A stretch of DNA of 64,000 bases from Notospermus geniculatus (lineage: Eukaryota > Nemertea > Pilidiophora > Heteronemertea > Lineidae), in NCBI GenBank assembly GCA_002633025.1, contig NMRB01000016.1, positions 537,719 through 601,718 of the forward strand. The letters are read 5' to 3'. Below the pieces are notes generated by a model, which saw only the letters and a list, made by a program, of their open reading frames with translations, ran no database searches and had not been told where the DNA came from. Below are positions 9,691-22,188 of the stretch, one piece after another. The translations under genes and the position numbers were made by a program. Positions within the stretch are counted from its first letter, which is position 1. Each line of letters starts with the position of its first letter.

Positions 9691-12600
9691 ATGGCTGTAG
9701 CTCCTCGACGTCGTGGCCGACCCTTGGCATCGAAGTATTCGATGAAATTCACAGTACTGGACTATAGTAATGCACACGAGAAACGTCCATCATCATGCTT
9801 TGCCTTTCAACGGCTAAAGCAAAAAGGCTTAGGTAAGAATACCCGTTACTAGAATACTGTTATATAAGTGGTTATAGAATACTGTTCTACGTATAAGTGG
9901 CCACTGAACCGAGCCCTTGAACCAAGGTTTCAACTTTGCTTAGGTCTGCAGGTCCGTCCTAACGCGACAGCATTGGGATATCCTAAGACCACCTCGTTCC
10001 TCATTTATGCGGAACCTGTCGCCTACTTGAGTGGGCTATGAGATCCTAGATTCTTCAAGACCACCCTCAGCAAAGGATGACGTATTCTTATGCAAGGTTG
10101 TCCATGCCACCCCTGTATATGCCTGCCGCACACTGGCGAATATATTTACCGTGATTTTTTTTGTTTTTTTTCTTGGCGACAGCCCTTGCGACTGTCTAAT
10201 GGACTAAAAATGGCCAGATTTAGTGGATTGTTTGCTGTTGATCGTTGCACCGAGTGACCAACTGTTCAATCAACCCCTGATCGGCCGGGCAATTGGGTCT
10301 CTTACTTACACGTAATCGTTTAAGGTTACGTAGTTTGCGGATAATATGGCGCCGATTACCTCGGCGAATGCTGTAAAGTGCCAAGCGGGGGAAACTAGCC
10401 ACCGAAATGCATGTATGCGTAAAGAATCAACTTCGCCGCCCTTTCTAAACCCAGCTTGTGACCTGGTGACGCACCTATACTGGCCTCGGATTGTCCCGGA
10501 AAACATGATTTAAATATTACGCAAATTACAACAAAGTGGAAACGACAAAGCGATTTTGAAAATTCAACAAGGAATTTTCAGTCACTTGCACACCAGCAGT
10601 CGGGTGATGGAAGTCTCGCCATGTGATTTTTTTTTTTCCCGCAGACGGAATGCGTTACACGCACCAGCAACCTTGCTTAGAGCGAAGATGCCCTCGTTTG
10701 TGGATGATTCCAGAAATAGTCGCCAGCGATGGTCTCCTGTGGGGTTGGGAGTCGGATTTTATTCGCCCGTGTGCAGTGCGCAATAGCCAGCAACTACTGC
10801 TCCCAACTAACATTTTTACATGTTGTAGGTATTTTATAACAACTAGATGTTAAAACCAGTCTTGTATATGTTTTATCTTATTCCATTTTTAGGTTCGCAA
10901 ACTTTAAATGTCCGCGCCGATTTATCAGAGCGGAACTTGGTTGCTCTCCTCATAAAGAAATTTGAAAAACTCCAGGGACAGACGCGCCTGCTGTTCAAGA
11001 TGGCCAATCCCATGGGGAACCTCTACGATTTCCCAGACGGAGAGAGGACTGTTCGGCACTTGCACAATCACTGTGGAACGTACAAGAAGACTATTTATGT
11101 CCTTCCAACTGTACCAATTGTAAGTACACCGAAATAGATACGTATTCATTCCCTCTGCAACTGCAACTGTTGGTAACAAGCAATCATGTCCCATGCAGAA
11201 GTCCCCGTTCATAGGGTATCCACGTGCATTGTATCATTACTAATTCTACAACAATGGAGCAAACGGCAAATACACCAGCGGCGATTGCATCATTCTCCAG
11301 TATCTGGCCTAAAGATCGGTCGAGTCCTTTTGACATGTTTCCATGTGCAGTCCAATAAAACATCTAAATCACATATTGTAGAATACCGGTACATATATGG
11401 GTGTAGGCTAACATAATATGGGTGTTACCTGGGGTGGGTTTAAATGTATGGTTACTAATGGTGGGAATCTTAACTCAAGCATACTGCCCCATCTTCACGG
11501 CAGGTTAATTGCACAAATCGATAAACGCATGTAAACTCAGTAGCGCTAAGATGCGTCCATGCGTCCCCTAACGCATTGAAATTCGAATTGGACGCTTGAT
11601 GACACGAGTCAAAATATAAAAAACGTCCACAGAAAATGAAGGGGGCGTATGACACACACGTTTTTCAGCTTCTGTAAAGAAAAAATGTCCATTGCTTTTT
11701 GGACACACTTGCATGAAAATTTAAGGCGGGGGCTACCTATGCCGACTTTATTGACGCTCTTTGAAAACAAGCGTCCTTTGAAAACAAGCGTCCTTTGAAA
11801 ACAAGCGTCCTAACATATTCATGACAAAAAGTAACTAATTGATGTCAACAATGTTTTAGCTACAACCTTTATGCTCCCGTTCTGTGAAAGAATTGTTCAT
11901 TTTGACCAATTACGATGGAGTTAATTAAGTTATAACAAGTTGTCAAAAATTAAGTTCAAACAATTTTGCAGACTTGGGATGCGACACATCAGTTTCCCAC
12001 AGTCTGTAACATACAGGCCTGATGCCTGCAGGGCCTAACGATCCATTTTTTACGAAAGTACTTTCCATTTAATTGGTATTAATGCAAAAAAAGTCTCGAT
12101 TTACATTTTTGAAATATTTCATATTCCCGACCAACTATCCAAAAAAGCGATCGTGTTGCCCTAGAATGCACATATGGCAATAAGATCCAAAAGAAATTTT
12201 TCAAATATATGTGTCCAAAAAAGATAACTTGTTTGGGAAATTTGAAAATTTCCATACCGCTGGCAAGTTACTTCTTTGTTATGTAGATTTGCACTATTGG
12301 CGCCCTTTGAGTAAACTCTGTCACTGGTGCTTTGGTCACAAGGGGCCGAACAGAGCTGAACAATACCCGCAGTGGACAAACGGTCGAATTCATAAAGCGG
12401 TTCTTTCGTTAGAACCGTCTTAGGCCGGTTCCAGGTACAGTGGTTGACGATACATGGAACCGGCCTAAGACTATTCTAACGATAGAACTGCTTTATGAAT
12501 ATGACCCAAAAGATTTAGGGTCGGCACGTACACTGAAGATTGGTTTTCGAAAACAGTATACCAGGGTGAGCAGATTTAATCTGAATGTGAATGACTGGTC

Positions 12601-13335
12601 GCACAAAGGCCAGTTCCGTGGATTGCCACTAGGGAATGAGCTCAGCTATAGGTAGCCCCCTGCCTTAAACACATAAAAATTCAAGTATTTTGCTCTCAAA
12701 TGCCAGGAAAATTCTCCAGTTTTTGTTGTTCCAGGCAAATACTGTAAATTTGCCTTACATGTATCTTCCCCTTTTCCTCTGGAAAGTGGACTCATGTCAT
12801 TTGCATTTGGACTCATGGATTTGGGCTTTGAAACAAGCAGATGAGTCCACTGAGAAAAAATGGACTCGTGGGGAAAAATCCTTAGCGCCACCTGAAACTC
12901 TTATTATCATTTTCAGGTCACGGAGGCTGCGGCTGCCACAAACCAACTACTGGTAAGTACCGGTACTACCTAGTTTACTCTAGCTGTAGATGTCAAGCTG
13001 TCTGGCCTTGACATATAGGCCTAGATGTCATAAAAAGGTCAACTTAAAATTTTGTTTTAGTTCATTAGTTGATGGTTAATACTTCAAATGTTCTGTCTTT
13101 TCAGGATGAGCCTCAGCTTCCTGAGGCTGAGGCTGAGGCTGAGCCGCAGCCTTCCACATCGGGAGGGACCAGCGTCAATGCAAATACATGTATTGTATTT
13201 GCTCAAAATGTGGTCCCACCCGCCGAGGTCCCAAAGTACCATCCAGTACCAAGAGTACTGATGGTGCCTCGGCACGGTGGGATCCCACAAACCAACAGGG
13301 TCCCTCCCTACATGTACAACTTGCCGCCACACTGA
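9691..13335 (+). CDS. novel 211-residue protein, four coding exons, AT-hook-like start
   Basis: Coding exons are 9691-9832, 10893-11119, 12917-12952 and 13105-13335. All borders are GT-AG, phases agree, and the total is 636 nt (211 residues plus TGA). The ATG is the first in an exon whose acceptor is at 9679-9680. Residues 6-12 (RRRGRPL) contain the RGRP core of an AT-hook. Residues 48-123, encoded by one exon, look like a compact globular domain with ERNLVALLIKKFEKL, LLFKMANPMGNLYDFPDGE and a closing HNHCGTYKKTIYVLP. The tail is acidic and proline-rich (PEAEAEAEPQPSTSGG, then PRHGGIPQTNRVPPYMYN). The 36-nt third exon is the least certain. I do not recognise the family. A small chromatin- or DNA-binding protein is one possibility, by inference from the AT-hook alone. 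A domesticated transposon protein is another, given the repeat-rich setting. Confidence 0.65.
11760..11811 (+). repeat. 17-bp tandem repeat, three units
   Basis: TTTGAAAACAAGCGTCC is repeated three times in the second intron of the 211-residue gene. It has no evident function. Confidence 0.8.
12382..12506. mobile_element. ~125-bp foldback MITE in an intron
   Basis: GGTCGAATTCATAAAGC and TCTTAGGCCGGTTCC on the left pair with GGAACCGGCCTAAGA and CTTTATGAATATGACC on the right, around a ~20-bp loop. It lies in the second intron of the 211-residue gene. It is non-coding. Confidence 0.7.
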
Positions 13336-13737
13336 CCCAAAGTGAAATCCAAGGTTAGTATTTGGCATATTTAGAGACTGCACGAATCCCACATGTTGAA
13401 ATGGTTGAAATGTTTACATCGGCTATTTGCCATAAATTCATGAATCCAAAATACAGCATGTATTGAGTAAGCACTCTAATTTCGACCCCCCCCCCTCCAG
13501 TCACATTGACCAACCAAAGACTGGTGCCTTGTCATCGTAGTGGGTGAATTAGGGTGAATTAAGACGGCCAGTCTAACCCTCCATGGAGCCAAGGCCTTCA
13601 TGTTACAAGACTGCTGTTTTCCATGAAAAATCTTAGAAAAAGCCATTTGGTTAGCACTGTGATCTGATCGGTCATTTTATTTTGCAGGGCGGCAAGTTGA
13701 TATCAATTGGTACAAGGACATAAATAGCCTTATTTAT

Positions 13738-14499
13738 CAGTGTTCTCCAACTTCTGAGACAATTGGTGTGGCGGTATCCGGGCTCCGACGGGGGGTCTGG
13801 GGGGCCTCCCCCAGAAAAATTTTTGTGTAAGGTGGGCTGAGATGCGATTTCCTGCGTTCTGATGATGCAAAGACTGCATGTAACAGGTTCCTGCAACCCC
13901 TCATTTGAAATGGGAACGGTCCCAAACCAGACACAACAAAGCCACGTGGTCAGCCTCCAGTCAAAACAAGAGCACATGGTCAGGCCGTAGTACTGCTCAG
14001 GTGCAGTAGTTTTGGTCAGCAACGTTTCTTGTTCATCCAATGAAATTAGAAAGGGGTGTGAGAATTAGAAGTTTTCAACTGAGAGACAGACGTCAATCAA
14101 CCTGTAACTTAGGCCCCCGACTCCCGATTGGTTATTGCCATAGCTACCTGTCTCTGGCCAACTGTCAATCAAACATGATGTTTGAATGACACTTGACTAC
14201 TGACGGTCCCAGGCCACTGTCAGATCGTGGGAAGATCAAAGGATGATGCCGACAAGTCGTGCTCGAGTGTGGTGTTTGTGGTTTAGGCCTGTGGTTAGCA
14301 TGATGCATGATTACAGATATTGACTTTGTGTGCGATATGGTTGCTTCAGCGTAACTTTCGTCAGCCGTGGCGGGCAGTTTTTTTCTGTGGCGGCAGACTA
14401 TTTTGGTGTGGCGGGAACAGTCCGTTCGGCGTTTAGGTTGGCGGCAAGAAAATTTGGTGTGGCGCCGTGTACCCGTGGTATAGGAGTTGGAGAACACTG
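13738..14499. mobile_element. 762-bp hAT-like nonautonomous element
   Basis: CAGTGTTCTCCAACT opens and AGTTGGAGAACACTG closes the element, with GGTGTGGCGG-type motifs repeated inside both ends. CAGTG termini fit hAT. The left flank is TTATTTAT; the right flank cannot be compared because base 14500 is N and probably marks an assembly join. Open frames inside show no transposase similarity I can recognise. Confidence 0.65.
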
Positions 14500-14944
14500 N
14501 TTGGATTTTGCGTGCGTGAGTGCATTCTTTATTGATGCAAGTTGTAGACTGCGGCATTTGACTGACAACATAGGCCTATAGTACGTTTGAGTCATCTGGA
14601 GCTCGATGGGCGTATGTCAATCAAACCCTTAGTAACCAGACCACAATGAACTTAGGGTTTACCCTAAACGCTCCAACGCACATTGTTTTCTAACCAGCTG
14701 AACCTTGGTTTGAAATTGAACATACAACTAGACCTTGATTTGAAATTGAACACAGGCACAGGCATGGGATTGGTTGGAAGGGGGTCATCCCTATGTGTCC
14801 CGGGTTCTATGCGTCCCTAAAGACAGTTATTTTTATGGAGGGTTCTATGCGTCCCGGGTTCTATGCGTCCCTAAAGCAGTTATTTGTATGCAGGGTTCTG
14901 TGTGTCCCCGGTTCCATGTGTCTGTCTCAGTTATGATTAGCCTT

Positions 14945-16250
14945 AGGCCAGACCCAAAAATATGTCTGTTTGCCGTAACGCGACCGACCCTACGTAAATG
15001 GTACCGACCCAAAACTTTTTATAGGGGTAATAGCCAATGTTTTTTTTTATGCCCCAAAGGACCCAATTTGCCGACCGGCAATGACGAAGTATGCCGACCT
15101 AAAACTTTTTACACTTCAAAACTGAATGCCAATGCATCATAAACCCCCAAAGACATTGTTTTTAAACACTAGTATATTTTTATTTTATTTTGTGGAAATT
15201 GCTAATTTTTTTCCACCTTCAACTAAAAAAAATGAAATGGCCAGGGCCATTGTGCTCACCTCTGTGACAGAGTATGAAGTGTGAGTAGCCTGGTGATACA
15301 CTGATGGTGAAGGATTAGTGCAGAAACATTGTAACAGTTACTACCGATGAGATATGGCGAAAGTCAATTTTTCAAGATGGCCGCCTGGCAGCCATGTTGA
15401 AGTCCAATCGAACCGAAATTTGGCATATAAGTAGACCAGTACCAAGACACATATTTAGGCACGGTTAAAGCATCCTAGCTGCCAGTATTTATGAGGTGTG
15501 GGTCGAAGTCCATTTTTCAAGATGGCTCCCTGGCGGCCATATTTGACGTCGAATCTAACTGAAATTTACCATATATTTATATGGTACCTAGATACATATT
15601 TTGACAACGTTAAAACATCCTACCTACTCCTATTTATAAAATGTGGGTCAAAGTCCATTTTTCAAGATGGCTTCCTGGCGGCCATATTTGATGTCCGATC
15701 GGGTTGAAATTTGGTGCATTCGTGTAGGGTGCCTAGATATATCTTCACACCAAATCACAACACTCTATGTCAAATAGCAATGAAATGTGCCACCAAACAG
15801 TGAATTTTGAACTTTGACCTCTGTGACCTTGAAAAGTAGGTCAAATCAAAAACCCGGGATTTATGTGATGAAGTCTCATCAGAGGAACCCACCATAAAAG
15901 TTTCGTGGTTCTAGCTAACCGCGTTCAGGAGATACGGCCGAAAGAAGGTTTTCACAAAGCGCCCCCTACAGGCCAGAGTGTACAAGCAGCAGCGCTAAGT
16001 TTCGGTCCAGAGATAGTTTTTACCATAGGGTACCTGTACACCAAATTTCAAGTTTGTAACCCAAGCGGTTTAGAAACGTGCCACCCCTGTTAACGACGAC
16101 GGACGACGACGACGACACCGACGGACGACACACCATGGGAGAAGCTCACCTCACAGAGGTGAGCTAATAAAAATATGCCTACCTACCTCCCCAAGCTATT
16201 AGGGCAGGGTAGGGTTACAGCAAACAGACATATTTTTGGATCTGGCCTTA
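14945..16250. mobile_element. ~1.3-kb TIR element carrying tandem monomers
   Basis: Left terminus CCAGACCCAAAAATATGTCT matches the inverted right terminus AGACATATTTTTGGATCTGG, with CCTTA next to both ends as a possible target duplication. Inside are three ~145-bp monomers (15361-15700), the block GACCTCTGTGACCTTGAAAA and a GAC-rich tract with terminal hairpin (16090-16165), so one element has captured or been invaded by another repeat. Confidence 0.6.
15361..15700 (+). repeat. ~145-bp tandem monomers, 'gatggc...ggcggccat' type
   Basis: TTTTTCAAGATGG starts at about 15368, 15513 and 15658, giving a period close to 145 bp. Each unit continues CTGGCGGCCATATT, a GATCGG or ATCTAAC segment and GAAATTT. 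Copies have diverged by about 15-25%. Related units occur at 23074-23440. Confidence 0.7.
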
Positions 16251-16626
16251 TGATCGCCATTTTATTCTCAAGTGGAGTCGACAAACTCATAATCACCATG
16301 GAAAAAAATAAAATAGCTAGTAAAAATAATCAGCGTTAGCATAAGTGAACAATTTGTGAGCATTAGCGGGCTTCCAAATTCTTAATCAACATTTAATGAT
16401 GTTTCCACCGTTATAATATGTATCAAAATTCATTATAATTTTGTCCATTGACTCTTTACCATGTTCTTTTCTTCAGCACTGTATCTCCTGCATTTTGGAA
16501 GATTAATTAATTTTACCAAAAACACCACGTATTTGTTGGTATGTATTGAATACGAATAATTTGTGGGTAGATGGGCCATGAAACATCTGCTTTCCATCGT
16601 AGAAGTTCCACACATTAATGCTTATA

Positions 16627-17469
16627 CAGTGGAACCTCGGTTGGGGACCACCTCGGTAACGGGACCACCTCACCTAAGTGGACCACTTTAGTCCAGTCCC
16701 GATTATTTCATCATTACCGGTAATTTCCATTAACATGACCTCGGTAACAGGACCACCTCGGTATCCGGACCGGGACCACTCAAATTGGCAGTCCCAAAGA
16801 CCAAAATTCACCACCTAAGTGGACCAGTGACCGTAAACTGAAGATAACTACCTGCTGCAGTGATGTAAATGAGTTTAAGATCACCTTTATTTCATATTTT
16901 CTGGTTTGATTCAATAGAATCTTAATCACTTTAGTATTGACCTTCAGTTACACACTCAATTTAAGAACTTTGTTACGTTCTGGGTACTGTATGTGTGCAG
17001 TTGTAGGCTTTCAATTGAGCTTGCAAAGCCAAAGGTGACAAACAGTTGACAATAACACCTTAATCACACATGATGAAGGAACACAATGTGGTTAATTGGT
17101 GTGCATCATAACAGTTTGTTGGTGTTACTGACATGGAATTGTACAGGGGATTGTACACAATCTTATTCTATGACATCCAAGGTGTGAGAGAGGATGAGAT
17201 GAATTCAAGAGGTGCCCTTTCATCTTATTTCACATGACATGTGAGAAGATGGGGGTCAATTTAAGCACTGCCCTTTAGTCTTAGTATTTCATGACATGTG
17301 AGAAGATGAGATAATCTAAACAGTGTTAGTTATGTTTTGGCAAGAATACACTGTCATATACACACATGTATTTCATATTTGGTCTGACAATTTCGGTAAC
17401 AGGACCACCTCACCTAAGTGGACCACTTGCTCCAGTCCCTTGGGTGGTCCCCTTACCGAGGTTCCACTG
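16627..17469. mobile_element. 843-bp pogo/Tigger-like nonautonomous element
   Basis: Termini CAGTGGAACCTCGG and CCGAGGTTCCACTG are flanked by TA on both sides. Sub-terminal GGACCACCTCACCTAAGTGG is repeated in both orientations. CAGTGGAACCTCGGTT-type ends and a TA target are characteristic of Tigger/pogo elements. No transposase frame remains. Confidence 0.8.
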
Positions 17470-18570
17470 TAGTTAATACGTACTTCATCCATGATGACTA
17501 AAATATGATTTCGTCGACTCCGCTTGAGAATAAAATGGCGACAAGGCCAATCATAACGGAGACAGACACATGGGACCGGGGACACATAGAACCCTGCATA
17601 CAAATAACTGCTTTAGGGACGCATAGAACCCGGGACGCATAGAACCCGGGACGCAGAGAACCTGGCGCACATAGAACCCGGGACACATAGGTACGCTCCC
17701 GGCTGGAAGTGTCCTGTCAATAAAACGCATGTCAATAGCCAGACTTCACCAACAATGCCACCAAGGTCTGCCTGACAACCGAAGGTCCGCCCATCGAGCT
17801 CCAGATGACTTAAACGTACTATAGTGATATCCCACCATCTCATGTCTTATTCGCAATAAACTGATCAGGCCTTCTCCTGTGCGCCATTGGTCAATCAATG
17901 CAGGCGGGAAACCGGGCTTTGACATAATGAACTGGGGGTGGCGGCACTTTGGCACACAGTGCATTGATGTTATAGAACCGACTCTACGGTATATATGTGC
18001 ATTAGAATCGCCTTAAGATGAAAATTTGGAGACGATCCACACGTTAGTTTAGGAATTATTTGAAATTCGAGTTTTCATTTTTGCCACGTGGTGGCCACGC
18101 TAAGAATCAAATCGAACCGAAACTTGGTGTCATACAGCCCTATGTCAGTTGACCTATAAGGAGCAAGTTTCAGGTCGGTAGTCCAAGTACTTAAGAAACA
18201 CGTCGGCAAATGGCAAGATTTCTAACTTTAACCTTGAAAAGTAGGTCAAATCACAAACCCATTAGGCGTATCCTCATTAGATACACCTATGATAAAAATT
18301 TGGAGACGATCCAGTCATCACTTCAGGACTTGCTGCACTTTTGGTGTTTTGGGTTTTGGCCACCTGGTGGCCAAGCCAATAATCGAATCGGACTGAAACT
18401 TGGGTGTCGTTGCGGTTACAAAATGTGCCACCAAAAGGCAAAATTCTGAACTTTGACTACTGTGACCTTGAGAAGTAGGTCAAATCAAAAACCCGTTGCA
18501 TACATGTATGAAATGCACCCTCATAAGAGCTGAATCGGTTAATGTAGTCCTGGGTATAACAGAAATATTA

Positions 18571-19025
18571 CAGGGTTCGTACACTACCCCAGACCTAAAA
18601 TTCCAGGACTTTTTAAGGAATTCCAGGGCCAAATATCCGAGGAAATTCCAGGACTATTTTGCCAATATTCAAGTTCTTACCACGCTCAATCATTGGCCCA
18701 ATATAAATATCACGACATCACCAACCCAGACAATTGTACAAGCAAGTAGGGTTTCCTCTGCCATTTTCTATTTTGGAAAGGGCAGAATAAGGGCCGATGA
18801 CTCAGAGTTTGAGCGTTGATAAAAAAATAAATGAGGGGGGTCTGGGGGTCCTCGCACAGAAAATTTTGGATTCTATGAAGGCCACATGGGCAAAATTCAA
18901 GGACTTTTCCAGGACTTCTAGACTTCTAGGATAAATCATGATTTTTCAAGGTTTTCCTGACCTGGAAAGGGGATACCTCCAAAATTCCAGGTTTTCAAGG
19001 ATTTCAAGGTAGAGTACGAACCCTG
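18571..19025. mobile_element. 455-bp hAT-like MITE
   Basis: CAGGGTTCGTAC at the start and GTACGAACCCTG at the end. Sub-termini contain repeated TTCCAGGACTTTT / TTTTCAAGG motifs typical of this widespread family. Flanks AAATATTA and AATATACC are a weak match for an 8-bp duplication. Confidence 0.75.
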
Positions 19026-19312
19026 AATATACCCAGGTTCAATGTCGTCCTACAAAACTATACCCTGGGTACAGTTCGATCTACAAAAGTATACCCAGTA
19101 CCGTAGTTTTGAGCCTACGTACGAGTTAGGAATGGATGGCTGCCATTTTGTTTCTCGCTGCAACTGGGCCAGCAGTTTATTGCAATCAACTGAACATCGT
19201 CAAAATACCAGTCAATATATTGCCAGCTTGTGCTCATCGATAGCACGGGTCAGCTGTTAACATTTGTCAACTGTTAACATTTGTCTTAACTTGCGGTAAG
19301 TTTGGACCATTT

Positions 19313-19970
19313 GGCCCGAACTTATAAAAGGTGTTTTTCGCCTGTCTAACTTGGACTTGTTTAAGCCTAAACATTTGTAAGACAACTGTTAGACAAGTCT
19401 ACCAAAACACTGGTGTTTATCGGAATTTCGAACAAGGCAAGGACGTCAGTCTAGCTAGTCAAGTCCAACAGGTGATTAAACATGTGTTGCCGACCGCACT
19501 GCCTTTGTTGAGACGATTATATAATGAATTGTAAGGGTCATGCCTTAGACGACCTCATTTACATGGCATTCGTCATAATAGGCCTATTTGCTGTTGTGAC
19601 CGGATGGACAGTACACCCTTAGTCAAAAGTAAATGCCCACCTAATTTTCCGGCATATTTCATTGAATATTTTTCATAGCCACGTTTTCTTTTCATACAGA
19701 TAATCTAGGGTCACTAGGACACCTTTTAAGACAAAAAAACTGGAAATTATGAATGAATCACACGCTTAGACAACTGCAAAACAAGCCCCCTGGCATGTTT
19801 TGCGATTCCTTTGTTATTTGGACACCGTTGTCTATCTTTGGACGGCAGTTTTAGACACGTCTGAGCTAGACATCCTTCTGTAATCGCAGTTTTAGCTAGA
19901 CGACTGATTTAGACTTGTCTTGGCGAGTTAGACTTGTCTAAGAGATAGACATCCGTTATAAGTTCGGGCC
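19313..19970. mobile_element. 658-bp TIR element
   Basis: GGCCCGAACTTATAAAAGG at the left and the complement of GGCCCGAACTTATAACGGA at the right. Internal sequence repeats AGACTTGTCTAA-like words in both orientations. No coding content recognised. Confidence 0.65.
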
Positions 19971-20171
19971 TTTGTGTTTAAGCTCACAATTCAAAGAAAT
20001 GAGCAGGTGAACTGTATCCAATCCTCGGTAGCTATACTTTTGTAGATCGAACTATAGGCCTACCCAGTTTTGTGGGACGCCATTGAACCTAGGTAGGCCT
20101 AGCTATATATTTCTGTTATACCCAGAAGGACATTAGCTAACCGATTTGGCCTCATTAGATACACCTATGAT

Positions 20172-21271
20172 AAAAGGTGCTGGGGACTTAACAGAGGTTT
20201 TCAACTTTGGGGAAATCTCGGAAAGTACTACAGCTATCTTGTTGAAAATTTCACGGTTGACACTATGGTCCGTATCATTGATCATGACGTAATATCAACC
20301 TGCTCCTTCTATTGTTTCATTACTTACTGTAATTAGTCCTTTTGAATGCCTTAGAAACTGCTGAAGGAATCAATATATTCCATTGAGAGTTTGACTGAAT
20401 ATCCTTGAGATCATGTTGAATAAGATTATCCAAAAGAAAACAAACAAGTTCTATCACGACAGGGCTTTTTTAAGGATACAAATATCGGTTGTACTGCCCA
20501 GTTTCAACTTTCTTCAAATCTGAGCCACAGGGTTTTATGCATGATTACAAGTCTTGACATAACAGGCCAACAACAATACATGGGCCTAACCACTGAACTC
20601 AAGGAGGGGCAAGGGTGATGAATTGAATAATGTCAAGTGAACTCTTTGCAAGTTTAAGGACAATGACATCACATGTCTGTTATGTTTTGACTAGACACAC
20701 TGCTTGGAAAAATAACCACACAGAAAGGAGACCTGCCCCTGTTCATTTCTGCTGTTTTCGGAAACACTCAAAAAGGCCCAGATATGGAAGAATCATTTGA
20801 CCATTACAAGCTGTTACAGCATTATGGAATAATAGGCAGGGAACCCTGTCCCTCTGTAAGAATTGGTCAGTCCATTCCCCTTTGCACAATGGCTTTTTAG
20901 GCCTACTGCCAAAAGGCTACTCAGTGCAGCCCTTGAATAAAACAGAAACTTGAGAAATCTTATGGTAAAAATGATGCATTTTCAGTTATCCCTGGTTGAA
21001 AAACTTCACTTTTGCTGGCTGATGTGACAGTACATAGTCCAGGCTGTACATAGATAGTGTTTTGAAACAAACTGCTAATGACTGCTTTCCCCTACAGAGC
21101 TCTAAAATACTAATTACAGAAAGTGGTGAAACAATAGGAGCCGGTTGATATTATGTCATGATGATTGATATGGACCATAGTGTCAACCATGAAAGTTTCA
21201 AGAAGATAGCTTTCGTACTTTCCGAGATTTCCCCAAAGTTGAAAACCTCTGTTAAGTCCCCAGCACCTTTT
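20172..21271. mobile_element. 1.1-kb element with ~130-bp TIRs
   Basis: AAAAGGTGCTGGGGACTTAA starts and its complement ends the element. The arms match through TTTGGGGAAATCTCGGAAAG and on to GACACTATGGTCC, about 130 bp. The ~830-bp centre has no long frame. It is a long-TIR nonautonomous DNA transposon of unknown superfamily. Confidence 0.8.
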
Positions 21272-21925
21272 GATGCCTAGGCCTAGGCTATAGACATGGC
21301 CCAGAATTAACGGGCCCAGTGCATAAAAACTACGCTATGAAAGTGAACCCATCAAAACGGAGTACCGTACGAGATCCCGAGATCCTCCCCATGTAAACAA
21401 TAAGGCTTATATCTCCTCAATACCTGTACAGATCGATTGAAGTTGAAATTTTGGTTCTTATGTTTGCACAACACATGTTTTGCCTTGGCAAAGCTGTGGA
21501 TTTCTGTTGCGTCGTGACGTCAATGACGTAACGTCACGCCCGCCGCACACGAATTTTGACCATTTTTCTGATGATTGCCTCAATAAAATCACTCTTTTCT
21601 AAATCTTTGATCATTTGGGTCCCAAAATCTTTGGATTGCCAATATCCAGAAGTAATCCTCATTCCAATGGCCCAAAAAAATAAAATTATTGGCTTACAAT
21701 ACATCTTTAGGAGATGGTCGAAAACTGGACCGGGTGTCCTGTAGAGGCCAACAATGTCAGGGAGTGGCCAAACCGTTGATCCAACCCACCCAGGTGGATC
21801 AACAAGTCTGCACGCCAATTGTTTCGTGCAGGGAGCCATTTTGTTCCCAAAGCTGCCACTAGGACTAGAAGGCTTCAGTAATGCCTGCCATCTTTGCGGC
21901 ATAAAACTTCTCGCAGATTTATTAA

Positions 21926-22188
21926 AGCCCCACAGTATTGAATTTTACTGGATTTTCAAAGTGTTGGGAGAATGCTGGTCGAGGTCTCATAGCATCGTGA
22001 AGGTCCCCAAAATGCCTGCCGGATGCGTATTTCCGAGAATCAAGGCCTAGTTTTCAGCACACAATGAAAAAATCTGCAGGGAGGGCTCTAACGTATTCAG
22101 ATGGAGTGCAGTACATTTTACACGTCGTGCACTGACGTCAAGAATCGCGGCGATGATTTGCGTTTTTCAGATTCAATACAGTGGGGCT
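21926..22188. mobile_element. 263-bp piggyBac-like MITE at TTAA
   Basis: TTAA at 21922-21925 and 22189-22192 flanks AGCCCCACAGTATTGAATTT and the inverted AATACAGTGGGGCT. A relative starts at 32120 in the left BDP1 segment, and the termini resemble those of 7857-8136. Confidence 0.8.

Larger units (their letters stand above)
14570..17830. repeat. large inverted repeat broken by two later insertions
   Basis: 14570-14940 (CTATAGTACGTTTGAGTCAT... GGGTTCTATGCGTCCC...) reappears inverted at about 17545-17825. The inner flanks (GTCGACTCCACTTGAGAA near 16270, GTCGACTCCGCTTGAGAA near 17514) also match in inverted orientation. The original palindrome is interrupted in one arm by a TIR element (14945-16250) and near its centre by a pogo-like element (16627-17469). 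Part of the arm is a mini-array of GGGTTCTATGCGTCCC-like units. Confidence 0.7.
18525..20150. mobile_element. ~1.6-kb TIR element hosting other insertions
   Basis: CTGAATCGGTTAATG and CCTGGGTATAACAGAA on the left match TTCTGTTATACCCAG and GCTAACCGATTTGG on the right in inverted orientation. A second matched pair inside contains GTTCGATCTACAAAAGTATA and its complement. The left arm is split by a hAT-like MITE (18571-19025), and the centre holds another TIR element (19313-19970). Confidence 0.6.

Noticed and set aside
13672-14557. Minus-strand frames of 122-130 residues
   Set aside because: They lie inside the hAT-like nonautonomous element, cross its TIR or the N at 14500, and show no transposase motifs.
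14774-15142. 122-residue plus-strand frame with repeated SRVLCVPK
   Set aside because: The repetition follows the GGGTTCTATGCGTCC DNA repeat in the palindrome arm. The inverted copy at 17.6 kb gives the same peptide on the other strand.
15368-15700. CRISPR-like or regulatory direct repeats
   Set aside because: The period is ~145 bp with diverged units and no unique spacers, in eukaryotic repeat DNA.
21534-21902. 122-residue minus-strand frame in the repeat region
   Set aside because: No splice sites, start context or recognisable domain; it abuts a TTAA MITE and looks like chance.
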